From NCBI GenBank assembly GCA_019351975.1, contig JABBOG010000019.1:1-50257 (forward strand): a DNA stretch of 50,257 nt, given 5' to 3'. The position numbers were made by a program, and so were the translations under genes. The stretch is from Acidobacteriota bacterium (GTDB lineage: Bacteria > Acidobacteriota > Terriglobia > Terriglobales > Acidobacteriaceae). Each line of letters begins with the position of its first letter. Positions within the stretch are counted from its first letter, which is position 1. This document shows, one piece after another, positions 1 through 8,400 of this stretch. Below the pieces are notes generated by a model. That model saw only the letters and a program-made list of their open reading frames with translations, was not told the origin of the DNA and ran no database searches.

Positions 1-1073
1 AAGGTGCGGAGGCGGTCGATGGCGTTGGTGGATTCGGTGAGGCCGTCGAAGGTGAAGTTGAGTTGGTGGCGGTAGGGGACGCTGAGCAGAAGGAAGCGTA
101 TGGCGGAGGCGCGATGGCCCTTGAGGAGGAGGTCGCGGAGGGTGTAGAAGTTGCCCTCGGATTTGGACATCTTCTTGCCTTCGACGAGGAGGAAGCGGAC
201 GTGGAACCAGTGGCGTGCGAAGGGTGTGTGGGCGGCTGCGTCGGGCTTGCCCTGCCAGACGGCTTCGCTCTGGGCGATCTCATTTTCGTGGTGGGGGAAC
301 ATGAGGTCTTCGCCGCCGGCGTGGAGGTCGAAGGAGTCGCCGAGGTATTTGGAGGCCATGGCGGAGCACTCGATGTGCCAGCCGGGGCGGCCGGTGCCGA
401 GGGGAGTGTCCCAGGCGGCGTTGCTGGCCTGGTCGTCGGGCTTGGTGGACTTCCAGAGGGCGAAGTCGCGGGCGGAGTCTTTGTCGTACTCGTCGAGGTC
501 GACGCGGGCGCCGTCTTCGATGCCGGAGAGGTCTTTTTTGGAGAGCTTGCCGTAGGCCGGGAAGCGGGCGATGCGGAAGTACCAGCTGCCGTCTTCGGCT
601 TTGTAGGCGATGTCTTCGGCGGCGAGGCGTTGGATGAGGGAGACCATGCCGTCGATGTTTTCGGTGGCGCGGGCGATGTGCTCGGGGCGCTCGATGCCGA
701 GGGCGTCCATGTCTTCGAAGAAGGCCTGCTCGAATTTGGCGGAGTAGGTGCCGATGGGCTGGCCGGCGGCGGCGGCGTTGCGGATGATCTTGTCGTCGAC
801 GTCGGTGATGTTCATGACGTGCTTGACGGTGGTGATGGTGGCGTCGCCGACACCGAGAAGGCGGGCGGTGCGGCGGAGGACGTCGACGTGGAGGAAGGTG
901 CGGAAGTTACCGATGTGGCCGTAGTCGTAGGTGGTGGGGCCGCAGCAGTAGAAGCGGAGAGCGTGGCCGTCGGAGGCGTAGAGCGGTTCGATTTTTCCGG
1001 AGAGGGTGTTGAAGAGTTCGAGGGCCACGCGATGTTCGATGCCGCTGGGCGAGGCGTGGGTGCGCGCTGCCAC
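1..1073 (-). CDS. cysS: Cysteinyl-tRNA synthetase, C-terminus cut by window edge
   Basis: Charges tRNA-Cys with cysteine in the cytoplasm (class I synthetase). Seen: near the N-terminus FYCCGPTTYDYGHIGN, which combines the first zinc-ligand Cys with the HIGN form of the class I HIGH motif. Further on come WHIECSAM and HAGGEDLMFPHHENE, the remaining zinc ligands, and then GKKMSKSEGN, the KMSKS loop. The reading frame runs off the left edge shortly after KMSKS, so the anticodon-binding domain is outside the window. Start: GTG at 1073 gives a 15-residue lead; GTG at 1028, giving VALELFNTLSG, fits the family N-terminus better, and both are in frame. The + strand reading of the same bases is a shadow. 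It lies downstream of tsaD on the same strand, with a 250-base gap holding a palindromic repeat. Confidence 0.95.
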   Translation of the reverse strand, partial: MAARTHASPSGIEHRVALELFNTLSGKIEPLYASDGHALRFYCCGPTTYDYGHIGNFRTFLHVDVLRRTARLLGVGDATITTVKHVMNITDVDDKIIRNAAAAGQPIGTYSAKFEQAFFEDMDALGIERPEHIARATENIDGMVSLIQRLAAEDIAYKAEDGSWYFRIARFPAYGKLSKKDLSGIEDGARVDLDEYDKDSARDFALWKSTKPDDQASNAAWDTPLGTGRPGWHIECSAMASKYLGDSFDLHAGGEDLMFPHHENEIAQSEAVWQGKPDAAAHTPFARHWFHVRFLLVEGKKMSKSEGNFYTLRDLLLKGHRASAIRFLLLSVPYRHQLNFTFDGLTESTNAIDRLRT

Positions 1074-1198
1074 AGGCTACTTTCTGCTGTGTTTGGTACA
1101 GCTTTGATTTTAGCTGAGATGGCGGGGTTGGGGCTTGGGGTCAGCGCAAGGGTGTTTTGTGGCGGAAAGGTGCCGCAGGGTGAGGGCGGGGTGGAAGG

Positions 1199-1262
1199 TG
1201 TCGGGGTCCTTCGGCTGCGCGATTGCAAAGGGCGCAATCGCTACGCTCAGGATGACAGGTTT
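1199..1262. repeat. Intergenic palindromic repeat
   Basis: Between tsaD and cysS. An 8-base inverted pair, gcgattgc (1219-1226) and gcaatcgc (1234-1241), is followed by ctacgctcaggatgacag (1241-1258). A near copy of that last segment, ctacggtcgagatgacag, recurs at 4357-4374 after the nucleotidyltransferase gene. Two related copies within 3.2 kb suggest a dispersed intergenic element rather than a gene-specific site. The rest of the 1074-1323 gap shows nothing else I can name; the cysS promoter must lie in it. Confidence 0.55.
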
Positions 1263-1323
1263 GGTTGTGGGTTTGGGGAGGTGCGGGTTTGGAGTGAGGC
1301 GGAGCTGCTAGCCAGGCGGAGGT

Positions 1324-2709
1324 TTAGCCGAGGCGGAGCTGGGGGGTGGGTTCGAGGGTGAGGGGGGCGAAGTCGCGGGCGAGGAGCTTGGGGAAGGCGG
1401 CGGCGGCGATGGTAGGGAAGGCGATGGGGAGGTGGCGGCGGGCGGCTTCGGCGGTGAGGGTGCGGCGGAGCTCGGAGTTGGCGGCGACGCCACCGCTGAC
1501 GAGGATGCCGCGCGCGCCGAAGTGGGCGGCTGCGGCGAAGGTGGTGCGGGTGAGGTTTTTGACGACGGCGTGCTGGAAGCTGGCGATGAGGTTGAGGGTG
1601 GGGGCGTCGAAGTGGGTGAGGGCGGCGGCGAGACTGGCGGGATCGGAGGGTTTGGCGTGGCTGAGGTTTGCGGCGCGGAGGGCGGCTTCGCGATGTTGGA
1701 TGGCTGGCTGCATGGCGTGGAGTTCGGTGTAGCGGCGGACGGCGGTTTTGAGGCCGGAGAAGGAGAGATCGAAGCGCGTGGCGGGAGTTTCCTCCGGGGC
1801 TGAAGCCCCTTGTGCGGGGTTTGCGATGGACGGGCTGAAGCCCGTCCCCTTCAGGAAATCCGCGATGGGGAGATTCACGGAGCCCGCGGTGGGGAGATTC
1901 ACGGAGCCCGCGACGGGGAGGCTGTGGGCGAAGTCTTTCAAGGCATCCGTTGCGCGGAGGGCGGCGAGCTCGCGGGCGAGCTTGGGGGCGGTGTTGCCGG
2001 TGGCCTTTTGCTTGATCTGGGTGAAGGGAAAGAGGGCGGGGTCGGGTGTGCCGTGGGTGGCGAGGGCGTCGATCCAGGGGCCGCCGGGGTAGGGAAGGCC
2101 GAGGAGCTTGGCGACTTTGTCGAAGGCTTCGCCGGCGGCGTCGTCGAGGGTTTTGCCGACGTTGCGGTAGCGCCAGGTCTGCTGCGGCGTGCGTGTGGCG
2201 AGGTAGAGATGGGTGTGGCCGCCGCTGACGACGAGGGCGAGGAGCGGGCTAGTGGAATCCCACATCTCAGAATCGAGATGTGGGGCACCCGCACCCGGAT
2301 GCTTTGCTTGCATGAGGACGGCGTGGATGTGGCCTTCGAGGTGGTTGACGGCGATGAGCGGGACGTTGGCGCCGAAGGCGAGGGCTTTGGCGAAGGTGAT
2401 GCCGACGAGGAGAGCACCGGCGAGGCCGGGGCCTTCGGTGACGGCGATGGCGTCGAGGCCGCTGTAGGGCAGGGGCGAGCCGAGGGCGGTGCTGGCGCGA
2501 TGCATGGCTTCGCGGACGACGGGGAGGATGGCACGGAGGTGCTCGCGCGAGGCGAGCTCGGGGACGACACCGCCGTAGCTGCTGTGGATGAGCTGCGAGG
2601 CGACGACGTTGGAGAGGACTTCGGTGTGGCCGTCGGGGTCGCGGCGGACGACGGCGGCGGAGGTCTCGTCGCAGGAGCTCTCGATGGCGAGGATGAGACC
2701 GGAGGGCAT
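1324..2709 (-). CDS. tsaD: tRNA threonylcarbamoyladenosine transferase TsaD, structurally altered
   Basis: Family role: transfers the threonylcarbamoyl group to A37 of ANN-decoding tRNAs, with TsaB and TsaE. Seen: LAIESSCDETSAAVV at the N-terminus, VNHLEGHIHAVL (the two metal-binding His), LVVSGGHTHLYLA, DDAAGEAFDKVAKLLGLPYPGGP, FSGLKTAVRRY and SGGVAANSELR. At 461 residues it is far longer than the usual 335-360. About 15-20 extra residues precede LLALVVSGGH, coming from a palindrome at 2259-2284. About 48 extra residues precede FDLSFSGLKTA, coming from palindromes and a 24-base tandem repeat at 1796-1912. The expected C-terminal S/CTDNAAMI motif, whose Asp is the third metal ligand, is missing: the protein reads FPT-IAAAAFPKLL. 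Whether it is active cannot be told from sequence. It diverges from the nucleotidyltransferase gene. Confidence 0.93.
   Translation of the reverse strand: MPSGLILAIESSCDETSAAVVRRDPDGHTEVLSNVVASQLIHSSYGGVVPELASREHLRAILPVVREAMHRASTALGSPLPYSGLDAIAVTEGPGLAGALLVGITFAKALAFGANVPLIAVNHLEGHIHAVLMQAKHPGAGAPHLDSEMWDSTSPLLALVVSGGHTHLYLATRTPQQTWRYRNVGKTLDDAAGEAFDKVAKLLGLPYPGGPWIDALATHGTPDPALFPFTQIKQKATGNTAPKLARELAALRATDALKDFAHSLPVAGSVNLPTAGSVNLPIADFLKGTGFSPSIANPAQGASAPEETPATRFDLSFSGLKTAVRRYTELHAMQPAIQHREAALRAANLSHAKPSDPASLAAALTHFDAPTLNLIASFQHAVVKNLTRTTFAAAAHFGARGILVSGGVAANSELRRTLTAEAARRHLPIAFPTIAAAAFPKLLARDFAPLTLEPTPQLRLG
1796..1912. repeat. Palindromes plus 24-base tandem repeat inside tsaD
   Basis: Two hairpins share the core GCTGAAGC: GGGGC-TGAA-GCCCC (1796-1809) and GGACGGGC-TGAA-GCCCGTCC (1828-1847). 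They are followed by two copies of a 24-base unit beginning tggggagattcacgg at 1866 and 1890. All of it is translated in frame and supplies most of the extra block before the FSGLKTA motif of TsaD. The 24-base unit encodes an eight-residue repeat (VAGSVNLP, TAGSVNLP on the minus strand). Confidence 0.8.
2259..2284. repeat. Perfect 10-bp hairpin inside tsaD
   Basis: Arms cccacatctc (2259-2268) and gagatgtggg (2275-2284) with a six-base loop, followed by gcacccgcaccc. It differs in sequence from the GCTGAAGC elements, so it is probably a second repeat family. It lies in the coding region, in frame, where TsaD relatives have a shorter loop before the VSGGHT motif. Confidence 0.65.
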
Positions 2710-2722
2710 GGGTCTATCGTAC

Positions 2723-2760
2723 TAGGGAGGGATTAGTGGTTAGGGATTAGTGATTAGTGG
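2723..2760. repeat. GGATTAG-type tandem repeat upstream of the nucleotidyltransferase
   Basis: Units of the form ggattag, ggttag, ggattag, gattagtgg fill the gap between the divergent starts of tsaD and the nucleotidyltransferase gene. Related sequence recurs at 8471-8490 and in the inverted repeat at 31169-31250. It covers the position where a promoter for the rightward gene would be expected. Confidence 0.5.
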
Positions 2761-2777
2761 AGGCGGGAGGAGTGGCT

Positions 2778-4262
2778 GTGGTGAAGCGGGCGGCGTATGA
2801 GGCGGCGGTGGGGGTGGTGCGGCGGCTGAGGGAGTTGGGGTATGCGGCGTACTTTGCGGGGGGGTGTGTGCGGGACCTGCTGCTGGGGGTGGAGGCGAAG
2901 GATTTCGATGTTGCGACTTCGGCGACGCCGGAGGTGGTGCAGGCTGCGTTTGCGCGAACGGAGGCTGTGGGGGCGCACTTTGGGGTGGTGCTGGTGATGG
3001 ATGAGGCGGGCGGTGGCGGACAGCCTTGCCCTCAGGGGCTGAAGCCCATCTCTTCTAAAGGTGATGATGTACGAGCTGAAGCTCGTACCCTTCAAAGCGG
3101 ACGTATTGTGACGGAGGTGGCGACGTTTCGGCATGATGGCGCGTACAGCGATGGGCGGAGGCCGGATGCGGTGCGGTTTTCAACGGACCCGCGCGAGGAT
3201 GTGCTGCGGCGGGACTTCACGATCAACGGGCTGCTGCTGGATGTGATGGCGTATGAAGCGGGTGGCGCGCTGGAGGATTGCGTGCTGGACTTTGTGGGTG
3301 GGCGGGGGGATTTGGCAGCGGGGACGGTGCGCGCGATTGGTGCGCCGGAGGTGCGGTTTGCGGAGGACAAGCTGCGGATGCTGCGTGCGGTGCGGTTTGC
3401 GGCGCGGCTGGGGTTTGCGATTGCGCCGAGGACGATGGAGGCGATGCGGGCGCAGGCGGCGGAGGTTGGGGTGGTGTCTGCGGAGCGGGTGCGCGAGGAG
3501 TTGACAAAGATTCTGACCGAGGGTGGAGCGCGGCGCGGGATGGAGCTGCTGGATGCGAGCGGGTTGTTGGTGCAGGTGCTGCCGGAGGTGGCGCGGATGA
3601 AGGGCGTGGAGCAGCCGCCGCAGTATCATCCGGAGGGCGATGTGTGGGTGCATACGCTGATGCTGCTGGAGCATCTGGATGCGGAACAGCGGGCATGCGG
3701 CGGTGTGAGTGCGACGCTGGCTTGGGGGATGCTGCTGCACGATGTGGGTAAGCCTGCGACGTTTACGCCGCCTGATCCGGCGAAGGCGGGCGACCGGATA
3801 CGGTTCAACGGGCATGTAGATGTGGGTGTGGCGGTGGCGCGGGTGATTCTGACGCGGCTGCGGTTTCGCAACGAGGATTGCGAGCAGATTCTGGCGCTGG
3901 TGAAGCACCACATGCAGTTTGGCGATGTGATGCAGATGAAGCAGTCGACGCTGAAGCGGTTTTTGCGGATGCCGCACTTTGAGGAGCATCTGGCGCTGCA
4001 TCGGGCGGACTGCTTGAGCTCGCATGGGAGGCTGGAGATGTACACGTTTGCGAAGGCGCAGATGGAGGCGATGGGGGAGGAGGAGATTCGGCCGAAGATG
4101 CTGGTGGATGGAGGGAATTTGATCGCAGCGGGATATCGGCCGGGGCCGCAGTTTCGGGTGATGCTGGAGGCGGCGGAGGATGCGCAGTTGGAGGGCGCGG
4201 TGACGACGCGCGAGGAGGCGATGGCGTGGGTGCGGGAGCGGTTTGGGGAGGCGGTCAGGTAG
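2778..4262 (+). CDS. CCA tRNA nucleotidyltransferase / poly(A) polymerase family, with HD domain
   Basis: Adds CCA to tRNA 3' ends, or adenylates RNA; the sequence does not decide between the two. Seen: head domain with AYFAGGCVRDLLLG and the KDFDVATSATPE metal-binding carboxylates, RRDFTINGLLLD, RAVRFAARLGFAI, SAERVREELTKIL, then an HD phosphohydrolase-like domain with HPEGDVWVHTLMLLEHL and LLHDVGKPATF. Start: GTG codons at 2778 and 2781 lie 6-9 bases after gggagga; an in-frame GTG at 2757 would start inside the upstream repeat and is less likely. Odd: about 30-35 extra residues between VLVMDEAGGGG and RIVTEVATFRHDGAY, where relatives pass directly between these segments. The extra block is built from two GCTGAAGC palindromes and keeps the frame. 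Confidence 0.9.
   Translation: MVKRAAYEAAVGVVRRLRELGYAAYFAGGCVRDLLLGVEAKDFDVATSATPEVVQAAFARTEAVGAHFGVVLVMDEAGGGGQPCPQGLKPISSKGDDVRAEARTLQSGRIVTEVATFRHDGAYSDGRRPDAVRFSTDPREDVLRRDFTINGLLLDVMAYEAGGALEDCVLDFVGGRGDLAAGTVRAIGAPEVRFAEDKLRMLRAVRFAARLGFAIAPRTMEAMRAQAAEVGVVSAERVREELTKILTEGGARRGMELLDASGLLVQVLPEVARMKGVEQPPQYHPEGDVWVHTLMLLEHLDAEQRACGGVSATLAWGMLLHDVGKPATFTPPDPAKAGDRIRFNGHVDVGVAVARVILTRLRFRNEDCEQILALVKHHMQFGDVMQMKQSTLKRFLRMPHFEEHLALHRADCLSSHGRLEMYTFAKAQMEAMGEEEIRPKMLVDGGNLIAAGYRPGPQFRVMLEAAEDAQLEGAVTTREEAMAWVRERFGEAVR
3035..3088. repeat. Two GCTGAAGC palindromes inside the nucleotidyltransferase gene
   Basis: GGGC-TGAA-GCCC (core 3036-3047) and GTACGAGC-TGAA-GCTCGTAC (3069-3088, perfect 8-base arms), separated by about 20 bases. 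The tetraloop and flanking GC are identical to the copies in tsaD, while the outer arms differ but stay complementary. The element is translated in frame. Confidence 0.8.
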
Positions 4263-4396
4263 AGCAGATTCGAGCAGATTCGCTCAGGGTGGAGTGGTTT
4301 CGTTCCATGTAGAAGCTGCAGGTCTCTGCACTGCGCCAAACGCTGAAGCCGTTTGGCTACGGTCGAGATGACAGTATTTCGCTATACCGCTGATGG
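4263..4396. repeat. Intergenic repeat block with GCTGAAGC-type palindrome
   Basis: Gap between convergent genes. It holds a short direct repeat (agcagattcg twice at 4263-4282), a palindrome with 8-base arms gccaaacg (4335-4342) and cgtttggc (4350-4357) around ctgaagc, and then ctacggtcgagatgacag, the near copy of the sequence at 1241-1258. No U-rich terminator tail is seen on either strand. Confidence 0.6.
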
Positions 4397-5317
4397 CTAC
4401 GTTGCGCTAGAAGAGGCGGCGAGGCGCTGGTCGACTTTACGCTGAAGGGATTGGGCGTCGAAGGGGGCGCGGACCTTGGCGTCGTTGTCGAAGTAGACGA
4501 AGACATCGCGGGGATGGCAGGGAGCGGCCAGCGTGCTGGCGCAGCGGCCCTGGGCGGCGGTGCCGGTGGCCCAGGCGACGACGCGGTCGGCCCAGAGGTC
4601 GAGGGCGTCGTCGCCGTAGCCGCTGGCGTAGAGCTCTTCAGAGCCGTGGAGGCGGCAGTAGACGAAGTCGGAGGTGATGTCGAAGAGGAGGGGCCAGGCG
4701 ACGGTGTCGGCGACGACGAGGCCGATGTTGTGGCGGCGAAGGAGGTCGATGCATTCGGGCGTGGCGAAGGTTTCGTCGCGGATTTCGATGCAGTGGCGGA
4801 TGGGCGTGGTGGGGGGAATGTCTGCGGGGAGGTCGGTGGTGGAGCGGCTGTTGAGGCGCGCGTCGTGGAGTTTGGCGAGGGATGCGGCGTGGGCGAAGGT
4901 GCGTGGGAGGAGATCGAAGAAGTCGGCGAAACGGATGGCGTCGAAGCGCATTTGCGGGGCGAATTGCCAGAGCATTGGTCCGAACTTGGGGCCGAGTTCG
5001 AGCAGGCCGCTGGCGAAGAAGTTGGCCAGCGGCTGCTGCGCGTTGCGGAGCTTGAGCATGTGGGTGATGTAGCGCGAGCCCTTGATGGCGAAGACGAAGT
5101 CGGGCGGCGTGGAGGCAGACCAGAGACGGAAGCTGGAGGGCCGCTGCAGGGAGTAGAAGGTGCCGTTGATCTCTACGGAAGGGAAGGTGTCGGCGGCAAA
5201 GTGGAGTTCGTTGCGCTGGGGGAGTTTGGGCGGATAAAAGATGCCGCGCCAACCGGCGTAGCGCCAGCCGGAGATGCCGATGCGAATTGTTCCGATTGAC
5301 GCCATGGGGAGAGGCAT
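4397..5317 (-). CDS. DUF72 (YecE-like) family protein
   Basis: A TIM-barrel family without an agreed biochemical role. Seen: IRIGISGWRYAGWRGIFYP at the N-terminus, then FPSVEINGTFYSLQRPSSF, DFVFAIKGSRYITHMLKL, FGPMLWQFAP, CIEIRDETFATPECIDLLRRHN and FVYCRLHGSEELYASGYGDDALDLWADRV, all in the family order. Near the end DVFVYFDNDAKVRAPFDAQSL matches the usual final strand-helix unit. The open frame begins at 5377, but family members begin close to the IRIGTSGW segment, so ATG at 5317 or 5305 is preferred. It runs divergently from the formate dehydrogenase gene with about 80 bases between starts. Confidence 0.87.
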   Translation of the reverse strand: MPLPMASIGTIRIGISGWRYAGWRGIFYPPKLPQRNELHFAADTFPSVEINGTFYSLQRPSSFRLWSASTPPDFVFAIKGSRYITHMLKLRNAQQPLANFFASGLLELGPKFGPMLWQFAPQMRFDAIRFADFFDLLPRTFAHAASLAKLHDARLNSRSTTDLPADIPPTTPIRHCIEIRDETFATPECIDLLRRHNIGLVVADTVAWPLLFDITSDFVYCRLHGSEELYASGYGDDALDLWADRVVAWATGTAAQGRCASTLAAPCHPRDVFVYFDNDAKVRAPFDAQSLQRKVDQRLAASSSAT

Positions 5318-5400
5318 GTGTTGTAGTCTGCCTTGTAGGTTGAGATGCAGGGTAAGCGGTTTTCTGCGCGGCGGCATCCAACGAAGTTTTAAGGAGCACT

Positions 5401-8400
5401 ATGTCCAACCTGAAGCCTTTGATGAATACGCCGCGAGCGTTTGAGCCGGATACAACGATTCAAGTGGATGGATTTGGGGTGTCCGCACAGCGCGGGGAGC
5501 CGTTGATTGACGCGCTGAATCGCGCGGCGACGATGCGTGGCGCGAACCCGGTGCCGCAGGTGTGTTATCTGCCTGCGATGGGCGCGATCGGGTCGTGCGA
5601 TACGTGCATGGTGGAGGTGAATGGGGAGCTGGTGCGGTCGTGCGAGGCGCTGGTGGCGGCGGACCAGGACGTGCGTACGAAGAGTGAGCGCGCGAACATC
5701 GCGCAGAGGGATGCGTTTGACCGGCTGCTGGAGAACCATGAGCTGTATTGCACGGTGTGCGACAACAACAACCAGAACTGTACGGTGCACAACACAACGG
5801 CGGAGCTGGATGTGAAGCACAATGCGCGGCCCTATCGCAAGAAGGGGTATCCGCAGGACCACTCGAATCCGTTTTACAGATATGACCCGGAGCAGTGCAT
5901 TCTGTGCGGACGGTGCGTGGAGGCCTGCCAGAATGTGCAGGTGAACGAGACGCTGACGATCAGTTGGGACCGGGAGATGCCGCGCGTGATGTGGGATGGC
6001 GGCGAGATGATTGAGGGTTCGAGCTGCGTGAGCTGTGGACACTGCGTGACGGTGTGCCCGTGCAATGCGCTGATGGAGAAGGGGATGCTGGGCGAAGCCG
6101 GATACCTGACGAACACGCCTGCTAAGGTGCTGGATACGATGATCGAGGTGGTGAAGGCGGTGGAGCCGAGCACGGGATATCCGCCGATTCTGGCGCTGAG
6201 CGAAGTGGAAGCGGAGATGCGCAACCAGCGGGTGAAGCGCACGAAGACGGTGTGTACGTACTGCGGTGTGGGATGCAGCTTCGACATATGGACGAAGGAG
6301 CGGCACATTCTGAAGGTGGAGCCGGCGCATGGGCCGGCGAATGGGATTTCGACGTGCGTGAAGGGCAAGTTTGCGTGGGAGTTTGTGAACTCGCCGGACA
6401 GGCTGCGCAAGCCGCTGAAGCGGGTGAAGTCGCAGAGTGAGGCGGCACCGAGCCAGGAGACGTTTGTGGAGATCGAGTGGGACGAGGCGATCCAGATCAT
6501 CGCGGACAGGTTTACGAGGATCAAGACGGAGTATGGGCCGGATGCGCTGGGATTCATTGCGTCGTCGAAGTGTACGAACGAAGAGAGCTACCTGATGCAG
6601 AAGCTGGCGCGGGCGGTGATTGGAACAAACAATGTGGACAACTGCAGCCGCTATTGCCAGACGCCAGCGAGCAAAGGGCTGTCGCGCACGGTGGGATATG
6701 GCGGCGACTCAGGGTCGATTGCGGACATTGAGATTGCGGACCTGGTAATTATCGTTGGGGCGAATACGGCGGAGAGCCATCCGGTGCTGGCGACGCGCAT
6801 CAAGCGGTCGCATAAGCACCGCGGCCAGAAGCTGATCGTAAGCGATCTGCGGCTGAATGAGATGGCGGAACGGGCGGATCTGCACATCAAGCCGAACCCT
6901 TCGACGGATGAGGTTTGGCTACAGGCGGTGACGAAGCATTTGATCGATACGGGGCGGCATAACCAGGCGTTCATCGACCAATGGGTGGAGAAGTGGCCGG
7001 AGTTCCAGGCGTCGCTGGAGGGCTACACGCTGGAACACGCGGAAGCTGTGACGGGGATCCCTGTGGCGCAGTTGGAGGCGGTGGCGGATGCGATTGCGGC
7101 GGCGAAGAACGGCGTGTGCATTCTGTGGGCGATGGGTGTGACGCAGCACTGCGGAGGGTCGGATACATCGACGGCGATCTGTAATTTGCTGCTGGCGACG
7201 GGGAACTTCAAGCGGCCGGGGACGGGAGCGTATCCGCTGCGCGGGCACAATAACGTGCAGGGAGCGAGCGATTTTGGATCGATGCCGGATGTGTTTTCGG
7301 GCTATCAGAAGGTGGATAACGAGGAGGTGCGGATGAAGTTTGAGGCGGCGTGGGGCGTGTCCCTGCCGGTGAAGAAGGGGCTGGACAATCACGAGATGAT
7401 TGAGGCGGCGCACGAGGGCAAGCTGAAGTCGATGTATATCAAGGGGGAGGATACGATCACGTCGGATGCAAACGCGAACGATGTGGCGAAGGCGTTTGGG
7501 GAGCTGGATTTTCTGGTGGTGCAGGATATCTTCTTCTCGGAGACGTGCAGATACGCGGACCTGGTGCTGCCGGCGTCGCCGTCGTTGGAGAAGGACGGAA
7601 CGTTTGTGAACACGGAGCGGAGGATTCAACGGCTGTACCAGGTGTTTGAGCCGCTGGGGGACTCGAAGCCGGACTGGAAGATTATCCAGATGATTGCTGA
7701 AAAGCTGGGCGGGGCGGGTGGTTGGAAGTACAAGCACCCCAGCGATGTGATGGATGAAGTTGCGAGCCTGACGCCGATTCTGGAGGGCGTGAGCTATGAG
7801 CGGCTGGAAGGTTACAAGACGCTGCAGTGGCCGGTGGCGAAGGACGGCACGGACCAACCGCTGCTTTACACGAAGGAGTTTCCGCTGCCGGGCGGGAAGG
7901 CGACGTTCCATCCGCTGGAGTATGTGGCTCCGAGCGAAGAGACGACGAGCACGTATGACTTGCACCTGAACAATGGTCGGCTACTGGAGCACTTTGAGCA
8001 GGGCAACATGACGCTGCGGGTGGCGGGGATCAGTGAGATAACGCCGGATAATTTTGTGGAGGTGTCGCCGGAGCTGGCGAAGGAGCGCGGCGTGGAGTCG
8101 GGCCGGTGGCTGCGGTTGGAGAGCCCCTACGGGACGGTGCGGGTGCAGGCATTGGTGACGAACAGGGTGCAGGGCAAGCAGATGTATATGGGCATGATCT
8201 CGGTGCTGGACCCGGTGAACAAGCTGACGAGTTCGCATGTGGACCGGGCGACGGATACGCCGGCGTACAAGGAGCTATCGGTGAGTATGACGGTGCTTCC
8301 GGAGATGGGGCGAAATCCGCTGCCGCGAAAGAACTTCCGGTATGGGACACGAACGCCGACGGATGGCGTGCAGGTGGAGAAGAAGCGTGCAAGGGCGGAT

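Noticed and set aside
63-1361. 432-codon plus-strand ORF opposite cysS
   Set aside because: It is a Gly/Ala/Val/Glu-rich shadow; the minus strand carries complete CysRS motifs (HIGN, KMSKS, zinc ligands) in the same bases.
2757-2777. Earlier GTG start for the nucleotidyltransferase
   Set aside because: It lies inside the GGATTAG repeat and has no RBS; GTG 2778/2781 follow gggagga at good spacing.
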